Notes: generated by a model not told the origin, from the sequence alone. A stretch of 64,000 nucleotides of DNA from Thiocapsa roseilacustris (GCF_041903755.1 NZ_JBBWVE010000009.1:62001-126000); one strand, 5' to 3'; shown: positions 1 to 8,545, numbered from the stretch's first letter. Program-made: numbers and translations.

Positions 1-1
1 C

Positions 2-1156
2 ACCTTACCGGATGACTACCTGCCGCGTACTAATTTTGTGCCTAGCTGTGATATGGCGGTTTACAAGTCGAAGGCACCGACGGTTACATGGCGGGAAGAG
101 GGAATGCAGCAGCCAAGATCGGTAACGGATTACTATCGTTGTTTGAATAGAAGGGCTATAAGCTCCTCTACCGAGAGAACAGCAGCAGGTGCAATCTATC
201 CTCCTAAGGTTGCCAATATTGATGCAGCCGTTTCGAGCACTTTTGAAACCGACAATTTACTTCTAAGCTTTGTTGCTGGGCTAAATTCAGTCGTTTTCGA
301 CTTCTATGTAAAAACGACCGGACGAAGTGATTGTCGAGGAGATCTTCTTAAGTCATTTCCGGTGCTGGAATCTCTAACCCATTCTGCTGTCCACGTGAGA
401 GTGCTAGCGTTAAATTGCATAACTCACATATATGCTGGCTTGTGGGAAGACAACTGGAACGATCACTATCGCGCGCAATGTTGGACTGTGAAAAGCGAGC
501 CAAACGGCACTAGCGCTAAACTTCTGCCTTCAACGTTCTTCGACGACCTCACCCCGGACTGGCAAAGGAACTGCGCCCTGCGCACCGACTACGCCCGCCG
601 CCAGGCCCTACTCGAGATCGACGTCCTGGTCGCCCAAGCCCTAGGCCTGACCCTGGACGAGCTGCTCACCATCTACCGCGTCCAATTCCCCGTGATGCGC
701 CAATACGAGGCCGACACCTGGTACGACCAGACCGGCCGCATCGTCTTCACCCCCAGCAAAGGCCTGATCGGCGTCGGCCTGCCGCGAAAGGCACGCAAAA
801 GCGACCTGAAAGCCGGCATCACCTATGCCATCCATACCGCCACCGTACCCGTAGGATGCGGTGAGGAACGAACCGCATCACTCGCGTCGGCCCCACCAGC
901 AAACGGTGCGGTTCGCTCCCGCTCACCGCACCCTACCCTGACCACAAGCGGCATCGCCCTCGGCTGGGAAGACGTGCGCGAGCTGCCCGCCGGCAGCACC
1001 CTCACCAAGACCTTCCCCGACGACACCCTGCCCGGCGGCCCGGTGCAGCGCACCGTCGAATACCGAGCCCCCTTCATCCGCCCCGATCGCGAGCAGGACT
1101 ACCGCATCGCCTGGGCCTTCTTTCAACAGGATCCAGATGAGCAGGCCACGCCATGA
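2..1156 (+). CDS. Large DNA methyltransferase, C-terminal part (Eco57I / DISARM-DrmMI-like), cut by window edge
   Basis: The frame is open to the left edge of the window, so only the last 384 codons are visible and the catalytic methylase core lies outside. What is seen resembles the target-recognition C-terminus of very large class I SAM-dependent DNA methyltransferases found in DISARM/BREX-like defence loci: LPRTNFVP near the edge, FDFYVKTTGRSD, WQRNCALRTDYARRQALLEI, LTIYRVQFPVMRQYEADT, and the closing block LGWEDVRELPAGSTLTKTFP ... FIRPDREQDYRIAWAFF. About 29 residues (VGCGEERTASL to SPHP) come from an 86-bp palindromic element at 851-936 that keeps the frame. Base composition changes abruptly near 535, from AT-rich to GC-rich, within the gene. 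The stop overlaps the next start (ATGA at 1153). The family assignment is from memory of this protein class; the exact system type is inference. Confidence 0.75.
   Translation, partial: TLPDDYLPRTNFVPSCDMAVYKSKAPTVTWREEGMQQPRSVTDYYRCLNRRAISSSTERTAAGAIYPPKVANIDAAVSSTFETDNLLLSFVAGLNSVVFDFYVKTTGRSDCRGDLLKSFPVLESLTHSAVHVRVLALNCITHIYAGLWEDNWNDHYRAQCWTVKSEPNGTSAKLLPSTFFDDLTPDWQRNCALRTDYARRQALLEIDVLVAQALGLTLDELLTIYRVQFPVMRQYEADTWYDQTGRIVFTPSKGLIGVGLPRKARKSDLKAGITYAIHTATVPVGCGEERTASLASAPPANGAVRSRSPHPTLTTSGIALGWEDVRELPAGSTLTKTFPDDTLPGGPVQRTVEYRAPFIRPDREQDYRIAWAFFQQDPDEQATP
851..936. repeat. 86-bp palindromic element inserted in frame in the methyltransferase gene (copy 1)
   Basis: The left end GTAGGATGCGGTGAG is mirrored by CTCACCGCACCCTAC, with an inner GAACCGCA/TGCGGTTC arm. 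It is a REP-like palindrome. The coding frame runs through it. A second copy is at 1675-1760. Confidence 0.85.
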
Positions 1157-1411
1157 AGTCCCGTGTCTATATCGAGACCTCGGTGATCAGCTATCTCGCC
1201 GCGCGCCCCAGTCGGGATCTGATCGTCGCCGCACATGCACATTGCCGTTGCGGCTGTGCATGGCATGGACTATCTGCGCACTTGGAATTGCAGGCACATC
1301 GCGAATGCCAAGAAGCGACATCTGATCGAAAGCATTTGCGAGATGTACGGCTACCAACCGCCGCTGATTTGTACCCCGGAAGAACTGCTTGGAGGCGAAA
1401 ATGTGGACTGA
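1153..1411 (+). pseudogene. PIN-domain (VapC-like) toxin with internal deletion
   Basis: The gene starts at an ATG overlapping the methyltransferase stop. The first about 27 codons (MKSRVYIETSVISYLAARPS, then RDLIVAA) are the typical start of a PIN-domain toxin with its first acidic residue. The remainder continues only in another frame from about 1228 (HIAVAAVHGMDYLRTWNCRH, then IANAKKRHLIESICEMYGYQ, ending LICTPEELLGGENVD, stop at 1409-1411). The middle of the domain, normally about 60-70 residues, is missing and the two ends are out of frame. The toxin is therefore almost certainly dead. Confidence 0.7.
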
Positions 1412-1613
1412 CCCCATTGTTGACGAGCTGCATCGCATCCGCGAGGAGCATGCCGCGCGTTTCAATTTCGATCTGGGTGCCATTGTGGCGGATTTGCGCC
1501 GAGTCGAAGCGGAATGGCCGGGGCCGAAAATCGCCCCGCCACCAAGGCCATCGCACACCGACTCGACGACCAGCCAGGATTGCGACGCTTCCCAGCCGAA
1601 TGCCTCCCATTGA
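1401..1613 (+). CDS. Small acidic protein, putative partner of the PIN toxin
   Basis: About 70 codons beginning MWTDPIVDELHRIREEHAAR, overlapping the end of the PIN relic by 11 bp. Proteins starting (M)xxDPIVxEVRxIREAxAAxF, followed by FDLDAI, are commonly found next to PIN or Phd genes. A paralogue lies at 2213-2455. The last about 20 residues look like read-through into unrelated DNA. The role (antitoxin-like) is inferred from context. Confidence 0.5.
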   Translation: MWTDPIVDELHRIREEHAARFNFDLGAIVADLRRVEAEWPGPKIAPPPRPSHTDSTTSQDCDASQPNASH

Positions 1614-1617
1614 TCCC

Positions 1618-1995
1618 ACTAATTCAGGCGAAGCTCTGAAGGCCGACATCACCTACGGCATCGGCCCCGCCGCCGTAGGATGCGGTGAGGAACGAACCGC
1701 ATCACTCGCGCCGGCCCCGCCGGCAGACGGTGCGGTTCGCTCCCGCTCACCGCACCCTACCCCGACCACGAGCGACACCGCCCTCGGCTGGGAAGACGTC
1801 CGCGACCTGCCCGCCGGCAGCATCCTCACCAAGACCTTCCCCGACGACACCCTGCCCGGCGGCCCGGTGCAACGCACCATCACCTATCAGCCCCCCTTCA
1901 TCCGGCCCGATCGCGAGCAGGACTACCGCGTCGCCCGGGCGTTCTTTGAGGAGAGCGGCAGCGCCCATCGATCGATCGCGAGCGATCAGTCATGA
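1618..1995 (+). pseudogene. Relic: second copy of the methyltransferase 3' end
   Basis: In the frame ending at 1995 the residues ADITYGI, LGWEDVRDLPAGSILTKTFP, GGPVQRTITY and FIRPDREQDYRVARAFFEES repeat the end of the first gene. It includes the same 86-bp palindrome at the same place (1675-1760). No methylase core precedes it. The copy is clearly diverged from the first at nucleotide level, so it is not a very recent tandem duplication. It is followed at once by an antitoxin-like gene at 2016. Confidence 0.75.
1675..1760. repeat. 86-bp palindromic element (copy 2)
   Basis: Same ends and length as the element at 851-936, with a few substitutions in the loop. It again reads through in frame. 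Confidence 0.85.
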
Positions 1996-2015
1996 CGACT
2001 CCAAGAGGTCAGCTG

Positions 2016-2216
2016 ATGAACATTCACCCACAATTGATCCGTCGCGAGGGCGCGGACGAATACGTCGTGCTCCCGATCGAAGAGTTTCGCGCACTCAAGG
2101 AAATCGTCCACGACGACCAGGATCTGCAGGATCTGCGAGCGGCGAAATCGCAGGAGGCAGACGCGGCATCCGTCCCGCTCCCGGACGTCATGCAAGACCT
2201 GGGAATCGAGCCATGA
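2016..2216 (+). CDS. Phd/YefM-like antitoxin
   Basis: 66 residues beginning MNIHPQLIRREGADEYVVLP, then IEEFRALKEIVHDDQDLQDL. The start is chosen at the second ATG, which has GAGG 7 bases upstream; an earlier ATG at 1992 lacks one. The pattern of a short strand, VVLPIEEFRAL, then an acidic helical tail is typical of small Phd-type antitoxins that bind DNA as dimers and wrap a toxin. Its stop overlaps the next start (ATGA at 2213). No RelE/Doc toxin gene follows, so it may be an orphan. Confidence 0.6.
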   Translation: MNIHPQLIRREGADEYVVLPIEEFRALKEIVHDDQDLQDLRAAKSQEADAASVPLPDVMQDLGIEP

Positions 2217-2455
2217 ACGACGAGATTCTCGATGAGATCCGCGCGATCCGTGAAGCACACGCCGCCGCTTTCCATTTCGATCTCGATGCCATCTACGCCG
2301 ATATCAAACAGCGAGAGATGGAGCACCAGGCGCAAGGGCGGCGGTTCGTCGATCCACCCGCAACGTCCCGCCAGGTGAGATCGCCGTACCAAGGAATCCG
2401 GTTCGGCCATCAATCATCTGAGGAGCAGCGAGCTGATCAGAAGCGCTCGGGATGA
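2213..2455 (+). CDS. Small protein, paralogue of the gene at 1401
   Basis: 80 residues beginning MNDEILDEIRAIREAHAAAF, then HFDLDAIYADIKQREMEHQ. It is translationally coupled to the antitoxin-like gene by an ATGA overlap. The N-terminal about 40 residues match the product at 1401; the C-terminal half is unrelated. Function unknown; context suggests a toxin-antitoxin accessory. Confidence 0.5.
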   Translation: MNDEILDEIRAIREAHAAAFHFDLDAIYADIKQREMEHQAQGRRFVDPPATSRQVRSPYQGIRFGHQSSEEQRADQKRSG

Positions 2456-2526
2456 GCAGCCGTGAGGACTTGCGCGATGGACAGTAACCGGGCGACGCTC
2501 GGAATAGGCACCCTGAGCATTGAGCG

Positions 2527-3636
2527 ATGCGTCGGGCATCGGTGGCCACGCGCATGATCACGACGCTTCGCCTGTTTCCACTCGATCGACTCAGTATCGG
2601 GGCGGGCACCGCCTGGTACCTGAGCGATCTGGGCGAGCTGCGCGGCAAACAGGCGCTCTACACCCAGCAGTCACCACAGCGCCTGAAGGCACTGCGTGAG
2701 TCGGCGATCATCGAGAGCGCCATCTCGTCGAACCGAATCGAGGGGGTTACGATCGACCCGAAACGGGTTCGCGAGATCCTGGTGGCCCCGCGTCCGCTGT
2801 TCCGGGACCGGGATGAAGAGGAGGTGCGGGGCTACCGCGACGCCCTCACCCTGATCCACAGGCATGCGGCAGATCTCCCCGTCGGCAACGAGACCATCTG
2901 CCGGCTGCACGCCCTGACCCGCGGCCAGATCTGGGATGCGGGGCAGTACAAGTCGAAGGACGGCGACATCATCGAGCGCTATGCAGACGGCTCGGAGCGG
3001 GTGCGATTCCGCACCGTCTCGGCGGCGGAGACACCCGTGGCGATGGATACGCTGATCCGTGACTGGCACCTGTGCCTGGAAGAGCGCTGGGTGCCGCCGC
3101 CGATCGCCCTGGCCGCGTTCAATCTCGATTTCCTCTGTATCCACCCGTTCCGCGACGGCAACGGGCGTGTCTCCCGCCTGCTGTGGCTGTTGCAGAGCTA
3201 TCAGCTTGGTTACGAAGTCGGACGCTACATCAGCCTGGAGCGCCTGGTCGAAGAGAATAAAGAACGGTATTACGAGACCCTGGAGCAAAGCTCCCGGGGC
3301 TGGCACGAAGGGGCACACGATCCCTGGCCCTACATCAACTACGTCCTCTCGATCATGAAGGAGGCATACCGCGACTTCGTCGACCGGGTCGGGGTGCTCA
3401 AGGCCCCCCGCGGCGAGAAGCGTCAAATGGTGATCGACGGCATCGAGCAGCTTCTAACCAGGCCGAGCCGAGCCTTCAAGATCAGCGAGCTGGAGCAGAT
3501 CTGTCCGGGGGTCAGCCGTGACATGGTGCGCCACGTCCTTCGGGAGCAGCAGGAGCAAGGCGTTGTGATCTGCACCGGCCGCGGCGCCGGTGCCAAGTGG
3601 TCCCAGGGCGAAGGCGGAAATGAGGGTAATCAATAA
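2527..3636 (+). CDS. Fic-family AMPylator with N-terminal inhibitory helix
   Basis: 369 residues. The catalytic loop HPFRDGNGR lies near residue 206; its His deprotonates the target hydroxyl and the loop binds nucleotide phosphates. SSNRIEG near residue 68 fits the inhibitory motif (S/T)xxxE(G/N) of class II Fic proteins, so activity should be autoinhibited. The C-terminus (AFKISELEQI ... VSRDMVRHVLREQQEQG) is a winged-helix-like segment. Such chromosomal Fic proteins transfer AMP to target proteins; the target here is unknown. An internal ATG at 2554 is an equally good start. GAGGGTAA direct repeats overlap the stop codon. Confidence 0.85.
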   Translation: MRRASVATRMITTLRLFPLDRLSIGAGTAWYLSDLGELRGKQALYTQQSPQRLKALRESAIIESAISSNRIEGVTIDPKRVREILVAPRPLFRDRDEEEVRGYRDALTLIHRHAADLPVGNETICRLHALTRGQIWDAGQYKSKDGDIIERYADGSERVRFRTVSAAETPVAMDTLIRDWHLCLEERWVPPPIALAAFNLDFLCIHPFRDGNGRVSRLLWLLQSYQLGYEVGRYISLERLVEENKERYYETLEQSSRGWHEGAHDPWPYINYVLSIMKEAYRDFVDRVGVLKAPRGEKRQMVIDGIEQLLTRPSRAFKISELEQICPGVSRDMVRHVLREQQEQGVVICTGRGAGAKWSQGEGGNEGNQ

Positions 3637-3654
3637 CCCTCGAATGAGGGTAAA
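3618..3654. repeat. ATGAGGGTAA direct repeats at the end of the Fic gene
   Basis: ATGAGGGTAA occurs at 3620 and 3644, with ACCCT between forming a small hairpin with the second copy. It could be an operator or an mRNA stem; no T-run follows. Confidence 0.4.
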
Positions 3655-4023
3655 GAAGGGGGTAATAGAGCTGCCGCGCCCGGAGATGACAGGTTGAAGA
3701 CACCACCCTGAAGGACTGCTGGTCTGTAAGCAGGTACCGCCGTGGTTGAAGACCGTCTGGGTGTTCGGGCGATCCGGCCATCCGCGTGCGGCAAAACCTA
3801 CCGCCTGCGCGGTGTTCGATACAAGCAAAAAGGGGTCGGAGCCCTTTACGAAAACCGAAAAGGGAAAGTGTCCAGGTCGCCGCCTGCGACCGCTTGGGTA
3901 CGCCGGATTCATCCGGCTCCCGGGGGACGGGCGACTTCAGTCGCCCGAGCGCGCCCGCGCGGCGGACTGAAGTCCGCCTCCCCGGGGTGCCGACTGAAGT
4001 CGGCGTACCCGGGGCGTGCGGCC
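3637..4023. repeat. Gene-free stretch with ACTTCAGT palindrome cluster
   Basis: No gene is supported. From 3930 to 4004 three palindromes follow one another, each with a core of ACTTCAGT or ACTGAAGT flanked by GCG/CGC, GGCGG/CCGCC or GCCG/CGGC. The same family recurs at 19166-19293. A separate hairpin-like stretch (AAAAGGGGTCGGAGCCCTTT) lies at 3828-3847. Confidence 0.7.
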
Positions 4024-4233
4024 GAAAGCACCTCTGCCAGGATGCGGCGCAGGTGGATGTTGGTGACATTGCCGCAGGTGAGCCAGAGGATGCGTGGTGG
4101 CGGCCCGAACCGTAAGGCGAGATCCACGAAATCGCTGTCCTTGCTCATGATGACGACATCGCCTTGGTCGCGAGCCGCTTGGAAGATCGCCCGGTCATCG
4201 CTGTCCCGTAGCCCCAGATCACGGACAGCCAGG
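4024..4233 (-). pseudogene. DUF5615 PIN-like protein, 5' part missing
   Basis: On the minus strand the frame reads AVRDLGLRDSDDRAIFQAAR, VVIMSKDSDFVDLALRFGPP and ILWLTCGNVTNIHLRRILAE, which is the second half of a DUF5615 PIN-like toxin (acidic KDSDF and TCGN motifs). The first about 30 residues with the N-terminal Asp are absent. Similarity stops near 4233, next to the ACGTACCACGG repeat. At its 3' end it runs into the ACTTCAGT palindromes. Confidence 0.65.
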
Positions 4234-4245
4234 CATTAATAAATG

Positions 4246-4453
4246 GGGGACGTACCACGGAATCGCTATCGGCGACCTTTCTGCGGGGTCAGCGTTTCCT
4301 AAAATCCCCGCCAGACGCGATGACCACAGGCGCAGTGTCCCAAGCTGCTGAGTTCTGATAAAGTCGACCGTTAGCATCTTTACGCTGCATTTTGCGCGAT
4401 TTTTCCTGCGCTAACTGTCGTAAAATCGCCTTTCGGGCTAGACTTAAGCCGCC
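4246..4453. repeat. Conserved leader of RloA copy 1, GGGGACGTACCACGG repeat
   Basis: Starts with the GGGGACGTACCACGG box and is identical or almost identical to 22667-22874. A diverged version of its first about 110 bp is at 8546-8655. It contains AT-rich DNA just before the ATPase gene and probably its promoter, but no convincing -35/-10 pair can be fixed. Confidence 0.6.
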
Positions 4454-5512
4454 ATGCTCATCGAATTTCGTGTCGAGAACCACCGCTCCATTCGGGACGA
4501 GCAGGCGTTGACCATGCGCGCGGGCAGGCAAGACGATTCCGCCGATCCGCGCCCCCGCCGCATCCAAGGCTGCTCCGATCCACTGCTGCCGGCGGTTGCA
4601 CTCTACGGTGCAAACGCCAGCGGGAAGAGCAACGTCCTTTCCGCCTTGGGATTTATGCGCAATGCGGTTCTTCAGTCCCATCGAGCTTGGCCGCCGGACG
4701 GAGGCGTTCCGAGAGATCCCTTTGCATGGGGCGAAAAGGCCACACAGCCTTCACTCTTCGAGGTTTCGCTCGTGGTGTCGGGCATCCGCTATCAATATGG
4801 ATTTGTTGCGGACGGCGAGCAGTTTCTAGAGGAGTGGCTGTTCGCCTGGCCTGGAAAGCGAAAACAGGTCTGGTTCGTGCGCGAGCTGGGTCAATACAAG
4901 TTCAGCCAGCACCTGCATGGGGAGAATCGTCTGATCGAACAGATGACGCGACCCAACGCGCTCTTTTTATCAGCTGCTGTTCAGCTTCGCCATGAACAGC
5001 TCGCATCCCTTTACAGCTGGTTCCGAAATCTCAACGCGGTCAATGTGCCCGGTCGCCGGCCTTCCGCTCTACGCTTCGCCGGAAATCCGCTACTCACACG
5101 GGGGATAGAAGCCTGGCTCGGACAGAATCCGCAGCAATCTCTTTTCGAAGAAGACGAGGCGCAAAGCCAAAGCATTGAGCTTTTTCGCGACCTGCTGCGC
5201 GCAGCGGATGTGGGTATCTTGGACATCAAATTGGAGAGAGATCCCGGCGCGCGCACAGCCCCCGGTGATCCCCCGTGGGGTCCGCGTCGTGGGCGGATAA
5301 TGGTGCGTCACAGCAGCAGCGTTGAAGACGCTTGGCTGCCGCTGGAAGAGGGGACAATTAGCCGGTGGGCGGCAGTCGGCATAAGCGGGAACGCCGACCG
5401 GCTCGCGGGGCTGCCCGAAGCAACCCTCAAGGCGGCGGTTGCTGCTTGTCTGCGAGGGACAGGTGTCGGAGCCCGAATATTTCAAGCAGCTCAAGACTTG
5501 TGTGCGCAATAA
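4454..5512 (+). pseudogene. RloA-type AAA15 ATPase, copy 1, truncated by a 392-bp deletion
   Basis: The first about 300 residues match the intact copy at 22875 at about 98.5% nucleotide identity (about 17 differences in 1.1 kb). Walker A is present (GANASGKSN, about residues 57-65). At 5352 the sequence jumps to the position equivalent to 24165, removing the signature/Walker B part and the start of the next gene. The last about 50 codons are rloB DNA read in the wrong frame. Without Walker B it cannot be an active ATPase. Confidence 0.85.
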
Positions 5513-5640
5513 CTTAGTCGAGATTGAGGTTGGCAATGAGCACGGTGTGCCCTAACCCTTGTGCGGCACGCGAAGCGGCTCAAGCAGGATGCCGAATCCG
5601 AGGCGCGGCGCAGGTCCGATTCGTTTTGGCTTACGATGAG
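5352..5640 (+). pseudogene. rloB relic, copy 1
   Basis: DNA matching the start of rloB at 24165-24305 (about 88%), followed in shifted frames by LVEIEVGNEHGVP, a TAA, then VRHAKRLKQDAESEARRR and YDEVWCV. These are recognisable RloB segments that are missing from copy 2. Several frameshifts and the stop make it non-functional. Confidence 0.6.
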
Positions 5641-5778
5641 GTTTGGTGCGTGAAGGCTGTTGGGCGAAAGGACTCCGAGCTTCGACACGATCCTCCAGGT
5701 CGTCGCAGCACTTGGACTGAGGCGACAGAGATTGAGTCATCAAACAGCTAAGGTGGCCAATGAAATAGGGTGAACAGC

Positions 5779-6060
5779 ATGAACACGGTGGCTAACGTGA
5801 CGGAACCCCGGCTAGGTGATGTACGGATTACTGAGGATGACATCATCGCTCACCTCCTTGACGGCCGGACGATAAGCGTTCCGTTAATCTGGTCGTGGCG
5901 CCTATCGGAGGCCACCGAAGCACAACGGCAACACTTCGAGATCCTCGGTGATGGTCAAGGCATCCACTGGCCCGCTATCGACGAAGACATCAGCGTGGAA
6001 GGCATGCTCCATGGCTCACCGGCACGCCGCCCCGACAAGCCGGAGAAGCAGGTAGCCTAA
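5779..6060 (+). CDS. DUF2442 family protein
   Basis: 93 residues. RLGDVRITEDDIIAHLLDGR, then TISVPLIWSWRLSEATEAQR and IHWPAIDEDISVEGMLHG, are the usual features of DUF2442 proteins. These are often encoded with DUF4160 proteins in toxin-antitoxin-like pairs. No DUF4160 gene is seen next to it. ATG 5779 is preferred; a GTG at 5770 is also possible. Confidence 0.75.
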   Translation: MNTVANVTEPRLGDVRITEDDIIAHLLDGRTISVPLIWSWRLSEATEAQRQHFEILGDGQGIHWPAIDEDISVEGMLHGSPARRPDKPEKQVA

Positions 6061-6109
6061 CCATCGATCGAAAGGGCACATTCCGCGGAATCGGTGTCGG
6101 CGACCAGCA

Positions 6110-6605
6110 TGTACAGCGTCGCTCGTAGACATGCCGCGCCGAAAATGCATCCGCTCGGCCGCCGTACCGATCATATAGAGCAGGAAGGCGGCCAACGCGG
6201 CAATCAGTACGAGAATGGCGAGGCGTTTGGGATCGCGCGAACGCTTGACCTCATAGCCCTGGTCGTAATAGAGGCGGTTCATGTCCCGGAAGCCTTCTTC
6301 GATCTGCATGAGCTGACGATCAATCCGCACAATCGCCTTGATTGCAAAACGGCCGAATTGGAGTGCGGCGAGAAGCAGGCAGGGCTCGCGCTGGTTCCGG
6401 GCGGCTTTGAGATTCTACGCGAGCGCGCGACGCCATAGACCGCGGTGCGTTCGCGATACAGGTGGGGATTGCCGATCAGGCGGTCGACGCGCTTGACCCT
6501 GTGTTTCAACGCCGTCGGGCCGAGCAAGCGCCGTCCCACTGAGGTGATCGACAAGCCCGCTCCGGCGACACGAGACATGGATGATCGCTTTCGGCCGACT
6601 TCTTC
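6110..6605 (-). pseudogene. IS4-family transposase relic
   Basis: Two pieces on the minus strand. Near 6450-6600 is an N-terminal segment (LSITSVGRRLLGPTALKHRV, then KRVDRLIGNPHLYRERTAVY) typical of IS4 transposases. Near 6120-6330 is a C-terminal segment (RIDRQLMQIEEGFRDMNRLY, then a hydrophobic helix LAILVLIAALAAFLLYMIGT). The catalytic middle is deleted and the frame is broken. No terminal inverted repeats were found. Confidence 0.65.
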
Positions 6606-6626
6606 TTGCCACTTAGGATTGACCAA

Positions 6627-8489
6627 ATGAAAACCCCAATTCTGATTGCAGCACTCTTGGCGAATCCACTTGCACAGGCTTATGTCACGACAGACTGGAC
6701 GAGTGATCCGGGCGGAACCGCGATCGCCGTCGATGTTCCCGACATTGTCTATACCGTGAATTCCGACATCAATCCCGGCAGCGAAATCCAACTCACCAAA
6801 CGCGACTCCGCCGGAACTATCCTCTGGGTCGCATCAGCCCCCGAAATCGATGTTGGCTATGAAGTCGCAAACTGGGTTTCCGTCGACCACTCGGGGAACA
6901 TCATCGTGACCGGGACACTGCAGGGCGGTAGTTTTGCCAATCGGACAAACCGCGCCGGGCTGATCCTGAAATTCGACCCAAACGGCCATCTTTTGTGGTC
7001 GCAAACATTCGATGGCATCGACAATGGCTCATACACGCGAAAACATGTCGTCGATGCCGATGACAATATTCATGTGATTGGCGTGGGAAACGGTGCCATC
7101 GCGAAGGTTCGATCCTACGCCTCCGACGGAACATTCCGGTGGTCGTATGGCGTTCTCGGCACACTGACCGCGCCCTATAATCTGAGCTTGACGCCGGAGG
7201 ATCATCTATTGGTGATGACCTCAGCCTCGTCCGCCGCGGGTTTCATTGTCTACGCCAAACTGGATGGGAATGGCGATGAATTCTGGCGTAAAACCATCAA
7301 TAGTCGCAGCTCCGGATATGCCGTGGATGATGCGATGGGGAATACGTACCTGGTCCATATGGAATACGGGGCCACGAATGAAGGAACCGTCCTCAAGAAA
7401 CTGTCGCCAACGGGCACGGTTCTTTGGGAGCGCGTGCGCAAAGGTCTGATATCGCCCTTTGTCGCAGTCAGTAACGATGACTCTCCAGTGATCAGCGGCC
7501 TACGGCCCGGAGCAGGTGCCGCATTCATACAGTTTGACACAGACGGTTTCGTTTCCTGGGAAAACCTAGATGCCGATGGTCCATCGCTGTCACTTCAGCA
7601 GTGGTCGCCGACTCAACGTGATGACCTTAGCAACTATTACATCCAGGGAAACGGCGGACTCTGTAAAGTCAATAGCGACGGCTCCTCGGGCTGGTCCACT
7701 ATCAGCAGTAACAGCTCGGGATTTGCGGTTGGCAGCGATCAGAGTGTGTATACCGTCGGGGCGACGACGGCGAAGCTGATTGAGATCCCAGGTACGACCC
7801 CTTCGGCGGATCTTGAGCTCGGTCTGACGGTGACACCGAACCCCATCACATTGGGTCAGACCATTCAATACAGTGCGCGGGTTACGAATACCGGCCCATC
7901 CGCGGCAACAGACGTGACAGTCACGGGCTCTGTCGCATCCATGTCATCTTGCCGAATTGCCACTGTGGCACCAGGAGCGACCGCGACCTGTACCCTGACG
8001 GAGACCCCCGCAACAACCGGCACCTATTCGCGCATCGTTACGGCGAGCGCGGTGGAAGCCGACCCCAGTTTCGCGAACAACCGTCAAGAGGTCTTCATCT
8101 CGGTTCTGCCAGCGGCGGCCACGGCTGATCTGGACTTGACCATGACGGATGCCCCGGATCCCGTCAGAAGAGGAACCAGGCTCGTCTACACTCTGACGGT
8201 TCAGAACAACGGCCCAAGCAATGTAGGCGGTGTTTCCCTGCGCGATTGGTTGCCGGCCAATTCCACCTTCGTCAGCGCGGTCTCGACTCGTGGAACGTGC
8301 AGCGGTTTGGCGCCTGTGACCTGTGCGATCGGTGCCTTGAATGCGGGTACCGGCGCGAGCGTGAAGATCACGATCCGTCCACGAGCGAGGGGCGAAATCA
8401 CGAACACTGCCAGCGTGAGTAGCGGATTGGCGACGGATCCGAATCCAGCAAATAACAACGCGACTGTAATGACCACCGTCGCGCGGTAG
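6627..8489 (+). CDS. Secreted beta-propeller-like protein with two DUF11 domains
   Basis: 620 residues. Start at 6627 has TAGGA 8 bases upstream, and an N-terminal signal peptide (MKTPILIAALLANPLAQA) follows. Residues about 20-385 contain repeated blades of the type LKKLSPTGTVLWERV, VRSYASDGTFRWSYG and AKLDGNGDEFWRKT, as in bacterial PQQ/SBBP-like propellers. Two DUF11 (conserved-repeat) Ig-like domains follow, beginning ADLELGLTVTPNPITLGQTI and ADLDLTMTDAPDPVRRGTRL. It is probably exported to the periplasm or surface; no anchor or sorting signal is seen at the C-terminus. Function unknown. Confidence 0.75.
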   Translation: MKTPILIAALLANPLAQAYVTTDWTSDPGGTAIAVDVPDIVYTVNSDINPGSEIQLTKRDSAGTILWVASAPEIDVGYEVANWVSVDHSGNIIVTGTLQGGSFANRTNRAGLILKFDPNGHLLWSQTFDGIDNGSYTRKHVVDADDNIHVIGVGNGAIAKVRSYASDGTFRWSYGVLGTLTAPYNLSLTPEDHLLVMTSASSAAGFIVYAKLDGNGDEFWRKTINSRSSGYAVDDAMGNTYLVHMEYGATNEGTVLKKLSPTGTVLWERVRKGLISPFVAVSNDDSPVISGLRPGAGAAFIQFDTDGFVSWENLDADGPSLSLQQWSPTQRDDLSNYYIQGNGGLCKVNSDGSSGWSTISSNSSGFAVGSDQSVYTVGATTAKLIEIPGTTPSADLELGLTVTPNPITLGQTIQYSARVTNTGPSAATDVTVTGSVASMSSCRIATVAPGATATCTLTETPATTGTYSRIVTASAVEADPSFANNRQEVFISVLPAAATADLDLTMTDAPDPVRRGTRLVYTLTVQNNGPSNVGGVSLRDWLPANSTFVSAVSTRGTCSGLAPVTCAIGALNAGTGASVKITIRPRARGEITNTASVSSGLATDPNPANNNATVMTTVAR

Positions 8490-8545
8490 CGAGACATGGG
8501 GCGCTCGACGGGTTTTATCGGCACGTCGGGCGCACCGGATAAATA

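Noticed and set aside
3637..4023. Possible CRISPR array from repeated ACTTCAGT units
   Set aside because: Units are palindromes of different flank length with no regular spacers and no cas genes.
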